Shown in pieces: positions 60,901-64,000 of a stretch of DNA of 64,000 bases (the stretch's first letter is position 1; each line of letters starts with the position of its first letter). Source of the DNA: Cercospora beticola (Eukaryota > Ascomycota > Dothideomycetes > Mycosphaerellales > Mycosphaerellaceae); NCBI RefSeq assembly GCF_033473495.1, contig NC_088942.1:1116001-1180000 (forward strand), read 5' to 3'. Position numbers and translations under genes: made by a program. The notes below the pieces were generated by a model. The model saw only the letters and a program-made list of their open reading frames with translations. It was not told where the DNA came from and ran no database searches.

Positions 60901-63900
60901 CACTATCTCACATTGGGCTCGATAGTGCGCGACGCGAGCTAGCACTGCTGCTTTGTCCGGCCGGTCTGGATTTTCGCGGAGTGAACCAATAAGAGCCAGC
61001 GACAGGTAGAACATAGCCGAGTACCTATAACGCATGCATAGCAAACCATCCGTCATTGACGAGAGCTTTTCGCCAAGCTCCAGTGCTTCTTTGTAGTGGC
61101 CAAAGCGGTATAACGCAATGAGCTGATATGTCAGGTAGATGGAGAGTGGGCGCTCCGGGTTTGATGAATGTGCTCTGATGTATCGAACGTAGTCAATGTC
61201 GGAATGGTTGGTATCAGTCAAGACATCGGGAGCTGATTTGTAGTATGTCTTGCCCGCCAATGCTCGAGCATACTGTCGGACGCCCATCAGAAATACGCCG
61301 CCTCTTAGGTTCTGTTGCCACTCTGGGAACTCGTCGCTGATGGAAACGATGTACGCCTCGATTTCGGAGACGCTTTCAGAAGCCCAAAGTCGATAAGCGG
61401 CCATAACGCCAATGTTGAGAAGATGCAAGATTTTGTCACCTGCTATCGAGGCAGCCTCCAGCCCTCGATTCAGGATCTGGAAGTTCTCACGGAAACCCCA
61501 CTGGATATGACCGACGAAGGTGGAATATAGGGTGAGTGCACGTCCGATAGTGTAGTACTCCTGATCGAAGTGGTCCACTATCTGATGAGCACGGTCTGCG
61601 AATTGCATTGCCGGTTGAACCATACTGAATCGCCACACACTGATGGCCGCGAGATTCACGTAGCCCAAAGCCACCTGAGGATACATCCCGCGTTCGAGGT
61701 ACAGCTTCATGATGGTGAGCGTGGCATTGTAGAACAAAACAGGGTCGGTCCAGTATGCTGATGATTGGAGTTCAGTAAGCAGAGCACCCAGAGTCATTAG
61801 GCCTCTGTCAATATCTTTTGCCTCAATGCCGCTGAAGTCCATGCTGACCTCCTGCAGCTGTGGAAGGAGTCGCTGAAGCTCTTCATCACATTCTTCAAGC
61901 GACCGGTCCTCTATAGCCAATCCAAGGTCTACAAGAGCCTGTCTTAGTCCTTCGAACGCGGTCTTGCTGTCGCCCTTCTGAACGTACATGCGGCTGAGAA
62001 TGATAGCCGCAGGTGCCTTGTCTGTTGCGTGACGTGCATGCGAGAAGACGGCGTTCAAGAGTGTTGTTGCATCTTCATACTCGCCGTTGTACCAAAATGC
62101 CTCAGCCGCGCGAATGAAGAGTGTGAGTGTTTCGGCATAGGTCGCGTCGCCGGTCTCATCGTTCCATGGATTCTCTGGTAGCATTTCCAGGCATGCCTGA
62201 AAGTAGTACAGCCCGGACTTTCGCGCTCCTGATTCCTTGGCCGTCTCCGCTGCCTGGTATAGCAGCTCTCGAAAGTGTGTCTTCTTTGGCGCTCGGCGTT
62301 TGATTGCCTTGATGCCCTCGCAGACATGTCGTGCTTGCTCAAACAGAACCTTGTTGGGCTGGTTGACAGGGTCATATGGAAGGTGCTTCATCATAGACGA
62401 CGCGACAACAAAGTGCATTTCTTCGCGCACGTAATCGTCGCACAAAGCGTCAGCTGCCGCAACATATCGATCGTGACTGAACTTGAAACGATCTTCATCT
62501 TCTGTCGGCATGACGATGAATGAGGAGAGTGCCGTCTGCAGCCCCGCCACAGCATCTGTCGATTTGGGTGGGATGAGAGGCTGCGGCGCAAGATCTGAGC
62601 ACGCACAACTCATGACCCGCTGCAGTACTTTGAATTGAAAGCTGTTGCCAACGATGGCGGCCCATGCCAGTACTGATTGAGCATCGATAGGCAACTCGCG
62701 CATGCGTCGCAAGATGAAGTCGTTAGTCGAGAATCTGTTGCTGTCGGGTGTCGAGAATTCCTCGAACAGCTTGTCCAGACTGAACTCCCAGTGGCCACAC
62801 TTCCAGCAATAGTAGATGCATTTCTTACGATATGCAGAGTCTAGCATTTCTCGAACGAAAAATGGATTGCCCTGCGTTTTCTCCTGTATGACCGCCACGA
62901 GTGGAGTGACGTACTCTGCTGGACGGTGGAGTGCCTGTGAACAGTATTGGGTAGCCTGGTCGTCAGTGAAAGGGCCCACTGTCACTTTCGTCGCTCTGTC
63001 GAGCAGCCTTGTTATGGTAGGATCCGTAATTTTCTCCTCTCTGTAAGTGAGGATCAGCACGATTGGAATGTGGCTTTTCACAATTATGTGCAGCAGCTCC
63101 AAGCTTTCTGGATCTGCGTATTGCAGATCGTCCAAGCAGAAACAAACGAATCTCTGCACGGCCAGCAAGCGGAGCACGTCCAGAAAGATTGACATAAATC
63201 GAGATGACTTATTGGAGCCGCCAGAACGCAACCACTCCTGAGTACTGGCCGCGTTGCACATCTTCCTTTCCGGCATCTGTCCCAACTGCCCGTTGGGCGA
63301 GCGCTCGGCTGGGCCTTGATTGGCCATCTTTCCGTTGACTGTAGGCGACAGTAGCCAAAGCGGAAGTTCTAGGTAGGTATGTAGAATACCCCAGTATCTG
63401 CAACATAAACATTAGCATTCTGAACTGGTTCTTCGGCTGATGAACTGCTTACGGTCGGGTGAAATTGCGGATGTTGTCGTGAAAGGTTGTATTCACGTCA
63501 TTTTCTGAAAAGATCTGTCGAAATAATGAAGACATTACTCTGACCACAGGATCGAAAGGCGCCTTGCGGACCGGATCGAATTTTGCTGTCGTGAAATAAC
63601 CATGCTTCCTGATTTGGCTCTGGATGCTCTGAATAAGTGCCGACTTGCCAAAGCCGGCTTGACCACAGATGCCGATGATCTCCGTCCTGCCCTTCCTCTT
63701 AAGTTTCTGTGCGTTGCGAAGCATTGTGCTTGGTTCTGAAGTTATGCTGCCCATCTGATAGCTGGATACAGTCCTGTACAAGCTCTCGGGTGTCGCTCTC
63801 GCTCCCGACCCGAGACTGTCAAAGGAAGCGTCTCTCCGTTCGGGTCCATGTATGGTGCCATCTTCGTTTGTGGAAGTGGCAGAGGAAGCCATGCTCCCTG

Positions 63901-64000
63901 TGCGTGCAAGTGTCTCCAGACGATCCTGGGAGACTCTGCTGAAGCGATGGTGCTCCGGCGCTGTCGACTCCGGGATAGACGTCAATTTCGTATCATCGCG
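57919..64000 (-). CDS. Hybrid histidine kinase, group X type (AAA-GAF-HK-REC), 5' end off window
   Basis: Open through position 64000; exons 57919..63397 and 63453..>64000 with a 55-bp intron (GTAAGC donor, GCAG acceptor, phase 2), about 2,008 residues visible. AAA-type ATPase: Walker A GICGQAGFGKSAL near 63650 and Walker B FVCFCLDDLQ near 63130. A long helical repeat region (62-60.5 kb) and a GAF domain (LLSKLTNIIVDSTGAELVGL... to ISIANALLF, about 60.3-59.85 kb) follow. HisKA has the phospho-acceptor His in NVSHELRTPLNG at 59677-59679. HATPase has the N box LMNLMSNAYKFT and DTGIGIS and GGTGLGLS boxes. The receiver Asp is in LMDVQMP at 58705-58707. This matches fungal group X kinases (Mak2/Mak3/Chk1 type, oxidative stress), whose N-terminal Ser/Thr kinase-like domain would lie beyond the window. 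Acts in a His-Asp phosphorelay to the HOG-type pathway by family knowledge. Confidence 0.92.

Overview
The window reads as nuclear DNA of a filamentous ascomycete, most likely a Dothideomycete (inferred from gene content and repeat types, not proven). Genes carry short 50-110 bp GT-AG introns. The housekeeping genes are fungal: SurE phosphatase, M14 carboxypeptidase, COG4, a NIPA-type Mg transporter and a group X hybrid histidine kinase. Large tracts are depleted of CpA/TpG and full of TpA, CTA and TAG, which is the signature of repeat-induced point mutation (RIP).

Layout. 1-9.1 kb: ordinary genes (SurE fragment, carboxypeptidase, COG4, NIPA transporter). 9.1-9.5 kb: last exon of a small Cys-containing protein whose relatives lie at 56-57 kb. 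9.5-56.0 kb: a TE block bounded by two 200-bp LTRs of one Copia element with identical 5-bp target duplications (GGTGA). Inside it are several RIP-mutated elements: Tad1-like LINEs (two families with clear 17-18 bp target duplications), a complete 6.8-kb Ty3/Gypsy split by a LINE, a 2.3-kb small LTR element, a solo LTR of the same type, and unclassified remnants. 56.0-64 kb: the small-protein paralogues, an F-box-like protein and the histidine kinase, cut by the window edge.

The main discovery candidate is an 8-kb gene island with normal base composition (about 23.7-31.7 kb) stranded inside that TE block. It encodes four divergent UstYa-family (DUF3328) proteins, each with two HxxHC motifs, and a secreted precursor made of three tandem 35-residue repeats. 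Each repeat has a Tyr-rich segment (YIGVPYAYYNNY) and a 13-residue spacer ending in Lys-Arg. This is the architecture of a fungal dikaritin-type RiPP cluster: Kex2 would cut the precursor and UstYa-type oxidases would macrocyclise the released Tyr-rich peptides. I do not recognise this core. No methyltransferase, tyrosinase, transporter, peptidase or regulator is visible in the island, so the set is compact or relies on genes elsewhere.

The TE architecture suggests the island was moved into, or assembled within, an old Copia insertion that had itself broken an intron of the small-protein gene. Most element ends were placed by matching repeats and target duplications by eye; decayed elements were classed from short residual protein motifs.
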